Of a stretch of DNA of 64,000 nt, positions 25,989 to 33,973 are shown piece by piece. Each line of letters begins with the position of its first letter. Within the stretch, counting starts at the first letter, position 1. The position numbers and the translations under genes were made by a program. Under the pieces are notes generated by a model. It ran no database searches, was not told where the DNA came from, and saw only the letters and a program-made list of their open reading frames with translations. The DNA comes from Citrobacter sp. Marseille-Q6884 (GTDB taxonomy: Bacteria; Pseudomonadota; Gammaproteobacteria; Enterobacterales; Enterobacteriaceae), in assembly GCF_945906775.1 (NCBI RefSeq), contig NZ_CAMDRE010000001.1, positions 2,480,001 to 2,544,000 on the forward strand, written 5' to 3'.

Positions 25989-26106
25989 TCCGTCGTCTTT
26001 CACGCCTAGCGGCGTTGGCGTCACCTGTTCACCCCGGTCACTTACTTATGTAAGCTCCCGGGGATTCACAGGCTAGCCGCCTGGCTCTGACGCGAAATAC
26101 TTAGGA
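25989..26106. repeat. ERIC (IRU) repeat between ahpC and ahpF
   Basis: The core TTCACCCCGGTCACTTACTT followed by ATGTAAGCTCCCGGGGATTC matches the well-known conserved inverted repeat of enterobacterial repetitive intergenic consensus elements. Outer arms (TCACGCC...GGCGT and CTGACGCGAAA) continue the imperfect palindrome. The boundaries are approximate to a few bases. It starts within about 5 bp of the ahpC stop and would form a long hairpin in the ahpCF message. Confidence 0.88.
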
Positions 26107-26228
26107 AATTATTCATTTAAAACGGGTATTTAAGGTACCCGTTTCTTCAACACACCATGATGCAAGTTGCATTCAGGCTGCCCGAATAAGGCAACTTGCA
26201 TGATGATGTTTTCAGAGAGGGAAGAACA

Positions 26229-27794
26229 ATGCTCGACACAAATATGAAAACCCAGCTCAAGGCGTACCTTGAGAAACTGACGAAACCTGTTGAGCTGATT
26301 GCTACGCTGGATGACAGCGCGAAATCGGCAGAAATCAAGGAACTGCTGACTGAAATTGCTGAACTGTCAGAACAAGTCACCTTTAAAGAAGACGCTACTC
26401 TGGCGGTACGTAAGCCATCGTTCCTGATCACGAATCCCGGTTCTCACCAGGGGCCGCGTTTTGCTGGTTCCCCGCTGGGGCATGAGTTTACTTCTCTGGT
26501 GCTGGCATTGCTGTGGACCGGCGGTCATCCGTCGAAAGAAGCGCAGTCGCTGCTGGAGCAGATCCGCGATATCGACGGTGATTTCGAGTTTGAAACCTAT
26601 TACTCATTGTCCTGCCATAACTGCCCGGACGTGGTGCAGGCGCTGAACCTGATGTCTGTGCTTAACCCACGCATTAAGCATACGGCAATTGATGGCGGTA
26701 CATTCCAGAACGAGATCACCGATCGTAACGTGATGGGTGTTCCGGCCGTGTATATGAACGGCAAAGAGTTTGGCCAGGGTCGCATGACGTTGACTGAAAT
26801 CGTCGCGAAAGTGGATACAGGCGCAGAAAAACGCGCGGCAGAAGAGCTGAACAAACGTGATGCCTACGATGTACTGATTGTCGGTTCCGGGCCTGCGGGT
26901 GCCGCAGCGGCCGTCTATTCTGCGCGTAAAGGGATTCGCACCGGTTTGATGGGTGAACGCTTTGGTGGTCAGGTTCTTGATACCGTTGATATTGAAAACT
27001 ATATCTCCGTGCCGAAAACAGAAGGCCAGAAACTGGCGGGTGCGTTAAAAGCGCACGTTGATGACTACGATGTTGATGTGATTGATAGCCAGAGCGCCAG
27101 TAAATTGCTCCCGGCTGCGACAGAAGGTGGCCTGCATCAGATTGAAACGGCTTCCGGCGCGGTACTGAAAGCGCGCAGCATTATCATTGCAACCGGCGCA
27201 AAATGGCGCAACATGAACGTCCCGGGTGAAGAGCAGTATCGTACTAAAGGTGTAACCTATTGTCCGCACTGCGATGGCCCGCTGTTCAAGGGTAAACGCG
27301 TGGCGGTGATTGGCGGCGGTAACTCTGGCGTTGAAGCGGCAATCGACCTGGCTGGTATTGTCGAACACGTTACGCTGCTGGAGTTTGCACCGGAAATGAA
27401 GGCGGATCAGGTTCTGCAAAATAAAGTCCGCAGCCTGAAAAACGTCGATATTATTTTGAATGCGCAAACGACGGAAGTGAAAGGCGACGGTAGCAAAGTG
27501 ACCGGTCTGGAGTATCGCGATCGCGTGAGCGGTGATGTTCACAATGTGGCCTTGTCAGGCATTTTTGTTCAGATCGGTTTGCTGCCGAACACGAACTGGC
27601 TGGAAGGCGCGATTGAACGTAACCGTATGGGTGAAATCATCATCGATGCGAAGTGTGAAACCAGCGTGAAGGGCGTCTTCGCGGCCGGTGACTGTACAAC
27701 CGTTCCGTACAAACAGATTATCATCGCCACCGGCGAAGGGGCGAAAGCCTCGCTGAGCGCCTTTGATTATCTGATTCGCACGACCACAGCATAA
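26229..27794 (+). CDS. ahpF: Alkyl hydroperoxide reductase subunit F
   Basis: A 521-residue flavoprotein, the same length as in E. coli, that passes electrons from NADH through FAD and two dithiols to AhpC. The N-terminal tandem thioredoxin-like domain (about 1-200) carries CHNC at C129-C132. The C-terminal thioredoxin-reductase-like part (about 210-521) has the FAD motif GSGPAGAAAA near 220, CPHC at C345-C348 and the NAD motif GGGNSGVEAA near 360. The ATG at 26229 follows GAGGGAAGAACA; upstream in-frame codons to 26196 are not used in the family. It lies 243 bp after ahpC, beyond the ERIC element. Confidence 0.98.
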   Translation: MLDTNMKTQLKAYLEKLTKPVELIATLDDSAKSAEIKELLTEIAELSEQVTFKEDATLAVRKPSFLITNPGSHQGPRFAGSPLGHEFTSLVLALLWTGGHPSKEAQSLLEQIRDIDGDFEFETYYSLSCHNCPDVVQALNLMSVLNPRIKHTAIDGGTFQNEITDRNVMGVPAVYMNGKEFGQGRMTLTEIVAKVDTGAEKRAAEELNKRDAYDVLIVGSGPAGAAAAVYSARKGIRTGLMGERFGGQVLDTVDIENYISVPKTEGQKLAGALKAHVDDYDVDVIDSQSASKLLPAATEGGLHQIETASGAVLKARSIIIATGAKWRNMNVPGEEQYRTKGVTYCPHCDGPLFKGKRVAVIGGGNSGVEAAIDLAGIVEHVTLLEFAPEMKADQVLQNKVRSLKNVDIILNAQTTEVKGDGSKVTGLEYRDRVSGDVHNVALSGIFVQIGLLPNTNWLEGAIERNRMGEIIIDAKCETSVKGVFAAGDCTTVPYKQIIIATGEGAKASLSAFDYLIRTTTA

Positions 27795-27827
27795 GAAAGT
27801 AAGACCCACCTGCAAAAGAAGGGAAAT

Positions 27828-27852
27828 GCCCGATAGCGTGAGCGAATCGGGC
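27828..27852. repeat. Small palindrome after ahpF
   Basis: GCCCGAT and ATCGGGC (7 bp) pair around AGCGTGAGCGA, a GC-rich short palindrome of the REP/BIME class. It lies between the convergent ahpF and uspG, 40 bp before a strong terminator. Confidence 0.5.
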
Positions 27853-27891
27853 CTACAGATTCGATAATGTAAAATCGATTTGTAGAAGAAA

Positions 27892-27921
27892 GAGGCTACC
27901 GGGACGTAGCCTCTTTTTTTT
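27892..27921. terminator. Strong terminator between ahpF and uspG
   Basis: GAGGCTAC/GTAGCCTC forms a perfect 8-bp stem around CGGGAC and is followed by eight T; on the other strand an A-rich run before the stem gives a partial T tract. It should end ahpF transcripts and probably also uspG transcripts. Confidence 0.9.
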
Positions 27922-27922
27922 A

Positions 27923-28351
27923 TTAACGTACGACCAATACCGGCAGGGTGGCGTGGCGCACAACGCTGGAGGCATTTGATCCGAGCAGATGTGTACTGAT
28001 GGACGGATTACGCGATCCAATGACCACCACATCTGCGTTCAGCTCTTCACCCAGCTCGTTTACCACGTCACGCACACTACCAAAGCGCACATGCTGTTTG
28101 ATACGGGAAGGATCGATGCTGAAGTGACCCACCATCGTTTGCAGGCGGGTTTCCGCTTCGTGCTGCAGGTGTTCTTCAAAACGACGAACGTCAGCGGCAA
28201 AACGATGCAGGCTTAAGCTGGCCGAACCCGGAAGAACATGCAGCAGGTGAATGACACCTTTATCCTGCGCCAGAAATTCAGCATGACGAACAGCCTTGTC
28301 GCTCAGTTCCATTTCAAATACATCAACAGGCATTATGATTGTGTTGTACAT
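27923..28351 (-). CDS. uspG: Universal stress protein UspG
   Basis: A 142-residue universal stress protein, the same length as E. coli UspG (YbdQ). The ATP-binding C-terminal pattern of the family is present: VVIGSRNPSISTHLLGSNAS near residues 107-126, ending HATLPVLVVR. It is cytoplasmic and starvation/stress induced in E. coli. The ATG at 28351 is chosen for its AGGAG 8-9 bases upstream and the MYxTIIMPVDVF N-terminus; 22 further in-frame codons upstream are not conserved. Confidence 0.95.
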   Translation of the reverse strand: MYNTIIMPVDVFEMELSDKAVRHAEFLAQDKGVIHLLHVLPGSASLSLHRFAADVRRFEEHLQHEAETRLQTMVGHFSIDPSRIKQHVRFGSVRDVVNELGEELNADVVVIGSRNPSISTHLLGSNASSVVRHATLPVLVVR

Positions 28352-28553
28352 AAGCATTCTCCTTGTCATTACATGAATATATAACAGCATATTATTAAAT
28401 ATGATTCTGCCAGTCATGGCACAGATTTATGATTTGCGAACAGAAGAAGAAAAAGCAGCAGTAAAACGAAGGCGGACGTCGAAGGATTTCATCGGAAAGA
28501 GGATGCGAAAGCATCCCCTGTAAGATAAAGCGCGTGGCTTTGATAAGACAGAG

Positions 28554-28964
28554 TTAGCGCAGGTAGTCGCCCGCCGCTTCGGGTTGATACTCAAGCGCAA
28601 TGACTTCGAGGTGGGTTGATGCTCCGCCTGGCAGTTCCCAGTGGATAGTATCACCCACGCGCAGACCCAGAAGTGCAGCCCCAACGGGCGCCATGACCGA
28701 AAGCTGTGTATTGCTGTCCGTCATGTTGGCCGGATACACCAGAGTACGCACACGGATTTCGCCGTCACTCAGATTGCGAAACTTCACGCGGCTGTTCATG
28801 GTGACAACATCATGCGGCATGGTTTCAGGTGAACACATTTGAGCACGATCCAGCTCGGCGTTTAATGCGTCGGCAATCGGTAAACCAGCATACGCAGGTT
28901 GCTCCAACAGGCGGTCAATGCGTTCAGCATCGAGGTCGTTAATGATAATAGTTGGTCTGGACAT
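28554..28964 (-). CDS. rnk: Regulator of nucleoside diphosphate kinase Rnk
   Basis: A 136-residue protein, the same length as E. coli Rnk. It has an N-terminal coiled-coil-like helical part (about 1-45) and a C-terminal GreA/B-like FKBP domain (about 50-136) with VMAPVGAALLGLRVGD. Rnk binds RNA polymerase and competes with Gre factors; its old link to nucleoside diphosphate kinase is indirect. A terminator-like hairpin lies in its leader, 55 bp upstream of the start. It is divergent from the hydrolase gene; no ybdR gene lies between uspG and rnk as it does in E. coli K-12. Confidence 0.94.
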   Translation of the reverse strand: MSRPTIIINDLDAERIDRLLEQPAYAGLPIADALNAELDRAQMCSPETMPHDVVTMNSRVKFRNLSDGEIRVRTLVYPANMTDSNTQLSVMAPVGAALLGLRVGDTIHWELPGGASTHLEVIALEYQPEAAGDYLR

Positions 28965-29010
28965 TTATTACTCCATGTCGTCGATACTGCGGATGCGCAG
29001 GTAAATAATC

Positions 29011-29047
29011 CCAAAAGAAAACCCTCACCGTCAGGCGGCAAGGGTTT
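29011..29047 (-). terminator. Leader hairpin (attenuator candidate) of rnk
   Basis: AAACCCT at 29019-29025 pairs with AGGGTTT at 29041-29047, with an inner CCG/CGG pairing; on the minus strand it is followed by TTTTCTTTT. It faces the rnk direction and precedes the rnk start by 55 bp, so it would end transcripts in the rnk leader. An rnk leader element with a premature terminator has been described in other bacteria. Confidence 0.6.
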
Positions 29048-29240
29048 AGCTTTTATGATGATACTGAGACTTACCCCAGGTTTGAAGTGATTTAGTTCAC
29101 ATTCAGGCAAATCATCAATATTGTCGCGTATGGTGAGATTTTAGTCGAAAAACGTGATCGTTCTCCAATTTGCATTATGCTTTTTAAGCGCTCGCAGCTG
29201 GCGCGTCAATACAACTCAGTGTTCCGCTACAGGAGATCTC

Positions 29241-30071
29241 ATGAGCCAGTACGACAAACTTACCTTGAAAGACGGCAGCTATTTGCATTTTAAAGACTGG
29301 GGGAGTGGGCAGCCCATTGTGTTCAGTCATGGTTGGCCGTTGACGGCAGATGCGTTTGAAGATCAGATGCTGTTCCTCGGGTCGAAAGGATTTCGTGTGA
29401 TCGCCCATGACAGGCGTGGACATGGGCGATCGGCCCAACCCTGGGATGGCAACAATATGGATCAGTATGCTGATGATCTGGCCGAACTGACCGCACATCT
29501 CAATCTCAAAGATGCAGTTCATGTCGGGCACTCTACCGGCGGCGGCGAAGTGGCGCGCTATATTGGCCGCCATGGGACGCAACGGGTGGCAAAGGCAGTG
29601 TTAATTAGTGCGGTGACGCCCATCATGATCAAGACCGACTTTAACCCAAACGGCGTGCCAAAAGAGGTGTTCGACGGTATCCGTGAAGGTGTTGTGAACG
29701 ATCGCGCCGCCTTTTTCTATGAACTGACCGCCGCATTCTATGGTTACAACCGTCCGGGCGCAAAAGAGTCGAAGGCCGTCCGGGAAAGCTTTGTTGAACA
29801 AGGTTTACAAGGTTCTATCAAAGCGTTGTATGACTGTATACACGCGTTTTCAGAAACCGATCTGCGTGGGGACCTTCAAAAGATGACCATCCCAACGCTG
29901 GTGATCCACGGTGATGACGATCAGATTGTCCCGTTTGAAACCTGCGGTAAGGTGGCGGCGGAAATCCTTCCGGACGCGCAGTTGAAAGTGTATACCGGTG
30001 GTTCTCATGGTATTTGCACGACCCATAAACAACAGATCAACGGCGATCTGCTGAGCTTTATCCAGTCGTAA
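29241..30071 (+). CDS. Alpha/beta hydrolase, non-heme chloroperoxidase-like
   Basis: A 276-residue alpha/beta-hydrolase closest to the cofactor-free haloperoxidase/perhydrolase/aryl-esterase group. The catalytic triad is visible: nucleophile S98 in GHSTGG, D228 in HGDDDQIVP and H257 in GGSHGI; the oxyanion HGW is at 30-32. Such enzymes hydrolyse esters and can form peracids from acids and peroxide; the true substrate is unknown. No signal peptide. AGGAG at 29231-29235 precedes the ATG; an open frame from 29154 is not needed. E. coli K-12 has no gene here, so this is a lineage-specific gain between rnk and rna. Codon use looks similar to its neighbours. Confidence 0.85.
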   Translation: MSQYDKLTLKDGSYLHFKDWGSGQPIVFSHGWPLTADAFEDQMLFLGSKGFRVIAHDRRGHGRSAQPWDGNNMDQYADDLAELTAHLNLKDAVHVGHSTGGGEVARYIGRHGTQRVAKAVLISAVTPIMIKTDFNPNGVPKEVFDGIREGVVNDRAAFFYELTAAFYGYNRPGAKESKAVRESFVEQGLQGSIKALYDCIHAFSETDLRGDLQKMTIPTLVIHGDDDQIVPFETCGKVAAEILPDAQLKVYTGGSHGICTTHKQQINGDLLSFIQS

Positions 30072-30103
30072 GCGTTATGTTCACCTGAAACGTGAAGACG
30101 GCA

Positions 30104-30130
30104 GACCGACGCCAGATTTGGGCGTCGGTC
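30104..30130. terminator. Bidirectional hairpin between hydrolase gene and rna
   Basis: A perfect 10-bp GC-rich stem (GACCGACGCC/GGCGTCGGTC) with a 7-base loop fills the 66-bp gap between the two convergent stop codons. T tracts are weak on both sides. Confidence 0.6.
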
Positions 30131-30137
30131 GTGAGGT

Positions 30138-30944
30138 TTAATATCCTGACTTGTCGATAATAAACTGTTTACCGCAATTACCTGGATGCGGTTGCGGCAG
30201 GAATGACTGAGCGGATAATGCCTGGTTGATGGTGTCGGCTTTCAGGGAGAACTGAATTTCCGTCAGATAGGCGGGGTTGCTGTGGCAGCTTAATTTCACT
30301 GCTTTCACATTCTCTTTGCCCCACGATTTGGCAACCGCGGCGTCAAAAGCATTGCGGCTGACCGTTTTTCCGTAATTCTCCGCCAGAAATTTCCCCAATG
30401 CGCTGTTTTTGATATCGCTGTTCAGTCGCACCATCGTGCCGAAGTACGCGTCAGGATCAAACCCAAAGCAGGCACCGTGTTTGGCATATTCGTAACGCTC
30501 CAGACAGGATTTTCCGCCTGCGCCGGGCATAACGGCGCTCAGTTTCGCGGCGTTTTCCAGCGACAAACCGGTTTCGGGTGAAGCGCATTTGCGACTGGCC
30601 CGGGCTTCCGGCAGATTGGGAATAGGGCGTGTGGCGCAACCAAAACGCATCCAGCGACGATTGTCCACCCCGCGGGCGGCGATCGATTTAGGCAGGCTGG
30701 GCCACAGGCCATGCACGGTCAGGAAATCGGCTTTGTTTGCTGTCTCTTTTTGCAGGCGACATTCGTCGGGCTCCTGGCGGTTACGCTCGTGTTGACTCTG
30801 GCAGAAGCCCGTTTGCCAGGAGAGTGCCAGCACATAGCTGTCAAAATCACCGTACTGTTTTGCCTGAAGTTCGTCGGCCTGAGCAACCGAAAGGGGGAGC
30901 GCAAGCGCGACCAGTAATGTGGAATAACGCCATCTTGATGTCAT
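30138..30944 (-). CDS. rna: Ribonuclease I (RNase T2 family)
   Basis: A 268-residue periplasmic endoribonuclease, the same length as E. coli RNase I. Signal peptide with cleavage near AQA at residues 21-23. The two conserved active-site segments of the T2 family are present: FLTVHGLWPS with H78, and YEYAKHGACF with K155-H156. It cleaves RNA with little base preference to 2',3'-cyclic products. It has an even number of cysteines for periplasmic disulfides. It lies downstream of, and in the same direction as, the cit operon but behind a terminator. Confidence 0.96.
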   Translation of the reverse strand: MTSRWRYSTLLVALALPLSVAQADELQAKQYGDFDSYVLALSWQTGFCQSQHERNRQEPDECRLQKETANKADFLTVHGLWPSLPKSIAARGVDNRRWMRFGCATRPIPNLPEARASRKCASPETGLSLENAAKLSAVMPGAGGKSCLERYEYAKHGACFGFDPDAYFGTMVRLNSDIKNSALGKFLAENYGKTVSRNAFDAAVAKSWGKENVKAVKLSCHSNPAYLTEIQFSLKADTINQALSAQSFLPQPHPGNCGKQFIIDKSGY

Positions 30945-30993
30945 GATGAATTCGGATACTTATATGATTTCTGAATGTCATCTATTTAATCAT

Positions 30994-31032
30994 AAAAAAT
31001 GCCAGTCAGGTTTAGCTGACTGGCATCATTTT
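30994..31032. terminator. Terminator of the cit operon (citT end)
   Basis: ATGCCAGTCAG/CTGACTGGCAT forms a perfect 11-bp stem (30999-31009 with 31016-31026) with a 6-base loop. In the citT direction it is followed by a run of six T (A run at 30994-30999 on the plus strand). A strong Rho-independent terminator separating citT from rna. Confidence 0.85.
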
Positions 31033-31054
31033 TACGACGCGTGAAGCGGGAAAA

Positions 31055-32518
31055 TTAGCTCCACATAGCCAGAATCGGCCAGCCGACCAGCAGAAGCATC
31101 GCGATATAGATAACACCGAAGATCGCGCCCAGACGCCAGTAGTCTTTAGATTTCACATAGCCGCAGCCATAGATGATCACGCCAGGACCGGTTGCATACG
31201 GTGTCAGACAGCCCATGATACCGATGGACAGTACCAGCAGGATACACAGGTGTTCCATAGGCACGCCCGGAATACCTTTACCGACAGCAAGAATAACCGG
31301 CAGCATGGTTGCGGTGTGCGCGGACAGGCTGGCGAACAGGTAGTGAGCAAAGTAGAACACCAGTACCAGAACGATCACGGTCGCATTTGGAGAGAAGCCT
31401 TCCAGGTGCGTGCTCATGGTGTTGGCAAACCAGTCGATAAAGCCTGAACGGGTCAGACCATTCGCCATAACCACCAGCGTGGCGAGGTTAACCAGGGTGT
31501 TCCATGCGCTGTTATAACGCGTAATGTCTTTCCACGGTACAACGTGCAGAGCCAGCATCAGGGAAACGGCCAGCAGACCGACAGCCGTAGCATCAATCAG
31601 TTCACCCCCGAAGACCCACAGCCCTAAGCTGAGCAGGACCAGACCGATCAGGGTCAGCTCTTTACGGGTCAGTTTACCCATGGTTTTCAGTTCATCACCG
31701 GCCCAGGCGGCAACTTCTGCGCTGTGGGTCACTTCCGGTTTGTACAGAACGTAGGACAACCATGGTGCAACGATCAGCAAAATAATCCCGACCGGCAGGA
31801 AGCTCAGGAACCACTGCAGCCAGCTGATTTGGATACCCGCGATTTTGTTAACGAACTCCAGACCCAGCACGTTCGGCGCAGCGCCGGTGACGAACATTGA
31901 AGAACTCAGGCTGGTACTGATTACCATCATCCACATCAGGTATCCGCCAATACGACGGGCGGAAGGATCGTTCGGAAAGGATTTAAACAGCGGCGGCAGG
32001 TTTTTGATAACCGGGAAGACGGTTCCCCCGGTACGCGCGGTGTTAGACGGTGTGAACGGCGCCAGCAGGATGTCGATAATCACAATCGCATAGCCCAGCG
32101 TCAGGGTGCGTTTACCCATGAATTTCACCAGGAACAGCGCGATACGACGACCCAGACCGGTGACTTCATAACCCAGTGCGAAGATAAATGCACCGAACAC
32201 CAGCCAGACGGTCGTACTGGAGAAGCCCGCCAGACCCCATTTCAGTGCCTGTTTACCGGCGTTAAAAGCAGGGTCAGCCAGTTCTTTGGCATCAAACAGC
32301 AGGTAGTTGCTGCCGATAACGCAAATCGTCACCGCAATAAAACTGATCGCAGTTGCCGGGATAGGCTCGAGGATCATACCGACGATCATGGCCACAAACA
32401 CGGCGAAATAGTGCCAGGCCTGGGGGGGCATTCCATCAGGAACAGGGATCAGAAACATGACGCCCATTACGATCAATGGGGCCAATAACTTCCATATACT
32501 ATCTTTTGATAAAGACAT
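31055..32518 (-). CDS. citT: Citrate/succinate antiporter CitT
   Basis: A 487-residue member of the DASS/CitT membrane carrier family, the same length as in E. coli, with about 12-14 hydrophobic segments. It takes up citrate in exchange for succinate, the end product of anaerobic citrate breakdown, so uptake costs no net energy. Family signatures are visible in NTARTGGTVFPVI (about residues 159-171) and in the second SxHTATM element (SLSAHTATMLPVI, about 396-408). Last gene of citCDEFXGT, 23 bp after citG. Confidence 0.96.
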   Translation of the reverse strand: MSLSKDSIWKLLAPLIVMGVMFLIPVPDGMPPQAWHYFAVFVAMIVGMILEPIPATAISFIAVTICVIGSNYLLFDAKELADPAFNAGKQALKWGLAGFSSTTVWLVFGAFIFALGYEVTGLGRRIALFLVKFMGKRTLTLGYAIVIIDILLAPFTPSNTARTGGTVFPVIKNLPPLFKSFPNDPSARRIGGYLMWMMVISTSLSSSMFVTGAAPNVLGLEFVNKIAGIQISWLQWFLSFLPVGIILLIVAPWLSYVLYKPEVTHSAEVAAWAGDELKTMGKLTRKELTLIGLVLLSLGLWVFGGELIDATAVGLLAVSLMLALHVVPWKDITRYNSAWNTLVNLATLVVMANGLTRSGFIDWFANTMSTHLEGFSPNATVIVLVLVFYFAHYLFASLSAHTATMLPVILAVGKGIPGVPMEHLCILLVLSIGIMGCLTPYATGPGVIIYGCGYVKSKDYWRLGAIFGVIYIAMLLLVGWPILAMWS

Positions 32519-32541
32519 GAATGATTCTCCGGAAAGGATCT

Positions 32542-33447
32542 TTAATTGTGATAATGATGAACTTGTGAAATCTGAGCTAAGAACCAGGTGACGATCAGCA
32601 GATCGGCGCAGCCTCCAGGACTGAGGTTGCGTTCAATGCACTGTTCGTCGAACTGGCGTAGGTAATCGAGATCGGCAGGGGTGCGGATCCCCCCCTGTTG
32701 CAATAATTTGGTAGCCTGTTGCTGTAGCCACTTCAGACCTTCAGCGCCACCGCGGGAAGCCACGTTGGTGTCGCCGTTGATCGCCATCAGCAGCAGTAAA
32801 GTGTCGAGTAGAGCCAGTTCAGGGTCGCGACCCTGAGCCAGCAGGGCACGGTAATGCGGTAAGGCATGGTCGATCACTAACGGGTATCCCGCTTCGGCTT
32901 CGCCACGGGCACCGGTTAATCCAAGTTGCTGAAAAAGACGTTGGCCAGCCGTGAGTTGTTGATTGTTCTGGCGCAGTTCGCGCTCGGTCAGGCCGCGGCA
33001 AAATGTTGCCGCCGTGGAACAAATGGATTCTGCAGTGACTGCAAGACGGAGCTGATGCAGGCGGCCGATTGCGGCACATAACAGCCCCAGTGAAAAAATA
33101 CTGCCTTTATGGGTATTCACCCCAGCAGTCGCGCGAAACATATCGGCTTCGCAGGCCATGCCCAGTGGGCGTAAACCTTTCAGCACATCTTCAGGCGATA
33201 ACTGTGCGCTGAATGCACCGTATTCGACGAAACGCGGCAGCCAGGCATGAATGGCCTGTGCGCTTCGGTGAAAATCTTCCAGCGCCATGTCTTTATGTGC
33301 GCCGCTGTTAATGCGATCCACCAGACCGGGTTTGGGCGATAAGTTGACCTCAGTCAGCATCGCACGCCACGCCAGCGTCGCGTAGGCATCAGGCAGATCC
33401 AGAGGAAGGACTGCGGTATCAGTCGATGTTGCGGGAATCGGCATCAT
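32542..33447 (-). CDS. citG: Triphosphoribosyl-dephospho-CoA synthase CitG
   Basis: A 301-residue protein (E. coli 292) making 2'-(5''-triphosphoribosyl)-3'-dephospho-CoA from ATP and dephospho-CoA, the precursor of the citrate lyase prosthetic group. Conserved stretches: SPKPGLVDRINSGAHKDM, ATAGVNTHKGSIFSLG, GARGEAEAGYP and GDTNVASRGG. The start is ATG 33447 with GGAGG nine bases upstream; a second ATG follows at once (33444). Its 5' end overlaps citX by 29 bp. The C-terminus has a short extra tail (SQVHHYHN) compared with the E. coli protein as I recall it. Confidence 0.94.
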   Translation of the reverse strand: MMPIPATSTDTAVLPLDLPDAYATLAWRAMLTEVNLSPKPGLVDRINSGAHKDMALEDFHRSAQAIHAWLPRFVEYGAFSAQLSPEDVLKGLRPLGMACEADMFRATAGVNTHKGSIFSLGLLCAAIGRLHQLRLAVTAESICSTAATFCRGLTERELRQNNQQLTAGQRLFQQLGLTGARGEAEAGYPLVIDHALPHYRALLAQGRDPELALLDTLLLLMAINGDTNVASRGGAEGLKWLQQQATKLLQQGGIRTPADLDYLRQFDEQCIERNLSPGGCADLLIVTWFLAQISQVHHYHN

Positions 33448-33970
33448 GCAGCAGTGCCTCCATGCGAATAAGTAAGTCGGAAAGCGCGTGGGTTTTCCCC
33501 CGCGCGCATTCGGCAGCACTTTGCTCGCACAGCAGACAGCGGCGGGCAGGGAGCGCGAAGTGACGACGGGACAGTATTTCCCCTTCTGGGGTCAGAACAT
33601 CGATGTCCCATAACCGTCCCAGCGGATGCGAATGCTCAAGCCCGATAGTGGCGAGCTTAAGGTCGTGTGCCGGTGCATCAATGGACAACAGTCCTTCCGG
33701 CCCGCTGGCGGAGACCCGTGCGGATTGCTCCCTGACAGTCCAGGCTGATTTTTCCGTCAGCGCGAGCAGGGCGGTAACGCCGTGATTAAAGATCCGGCGG
33801 GTTAATTCGCTGTCTTTAATCGGGCCCGGCGCGACCACGGTAAACGAGACCAGTGGTGCGCCGTGGCGCATCAGCCAGGCATGTTGCCGAGCCTGTCTCT
33901 CATCGCGGCTGGCGAGCAGCTCGGGAATCGAAACCGCGTGGCGAGTAGCCTGTTCAGGGAGCAAGTGCAT
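33419..33970 (-). CDS. citX: Apo-citrate lyase phosphoribosyl-dephospho-CoA transferase CitX
   Basis: A 183-residue protein, the same length as in E. coli. It transfers the triphosphoribosyl-dephospho-CoA made by CitG to the acyl carrier subunit CitD. Conserved features include GHSHPLGRLWDIDV-like sequence near residues 113-125 (EHSHPLGRLWDIDV here), and a cysteine-rich RRCLLCEQSAAEC near 142-154, which resembles a metal site. It lies 3 bp after citF and overlaps the start of citG. Confidence 0.94.
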   Translation of the reverse strand: MHLLPEQATRHAVSIPELLASRDERQARQHAWLMRHGAPLVSFTVVAPGPIKDSELTRRIFNHGVTALLALTEKSAWTVREQSARVSASGPEGLLSIDAPAHDLKLATIGLEHSHPLGRLWDIDVLTPEGEILSRRHFALPARRCLLCEQSAAECARGKTHALSDLLIRMEALLHDADSRNID

Positions 33971-33973
33971 GGC

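Noticed and set aside
25389..26024. A 211-codon open frame antisense to ahpC
   Set aside because: It covers ahpC almost exactly, and the strong codon bias of ahpC explains the open antisense frame.
29154..29240. Longer N-terminus for the alpha/beta hydrolase
   Set aside because: AGGAG sits just before the ATG at 29241, and the extra 29 residues have no similarity to the family or signal-peptide shape.
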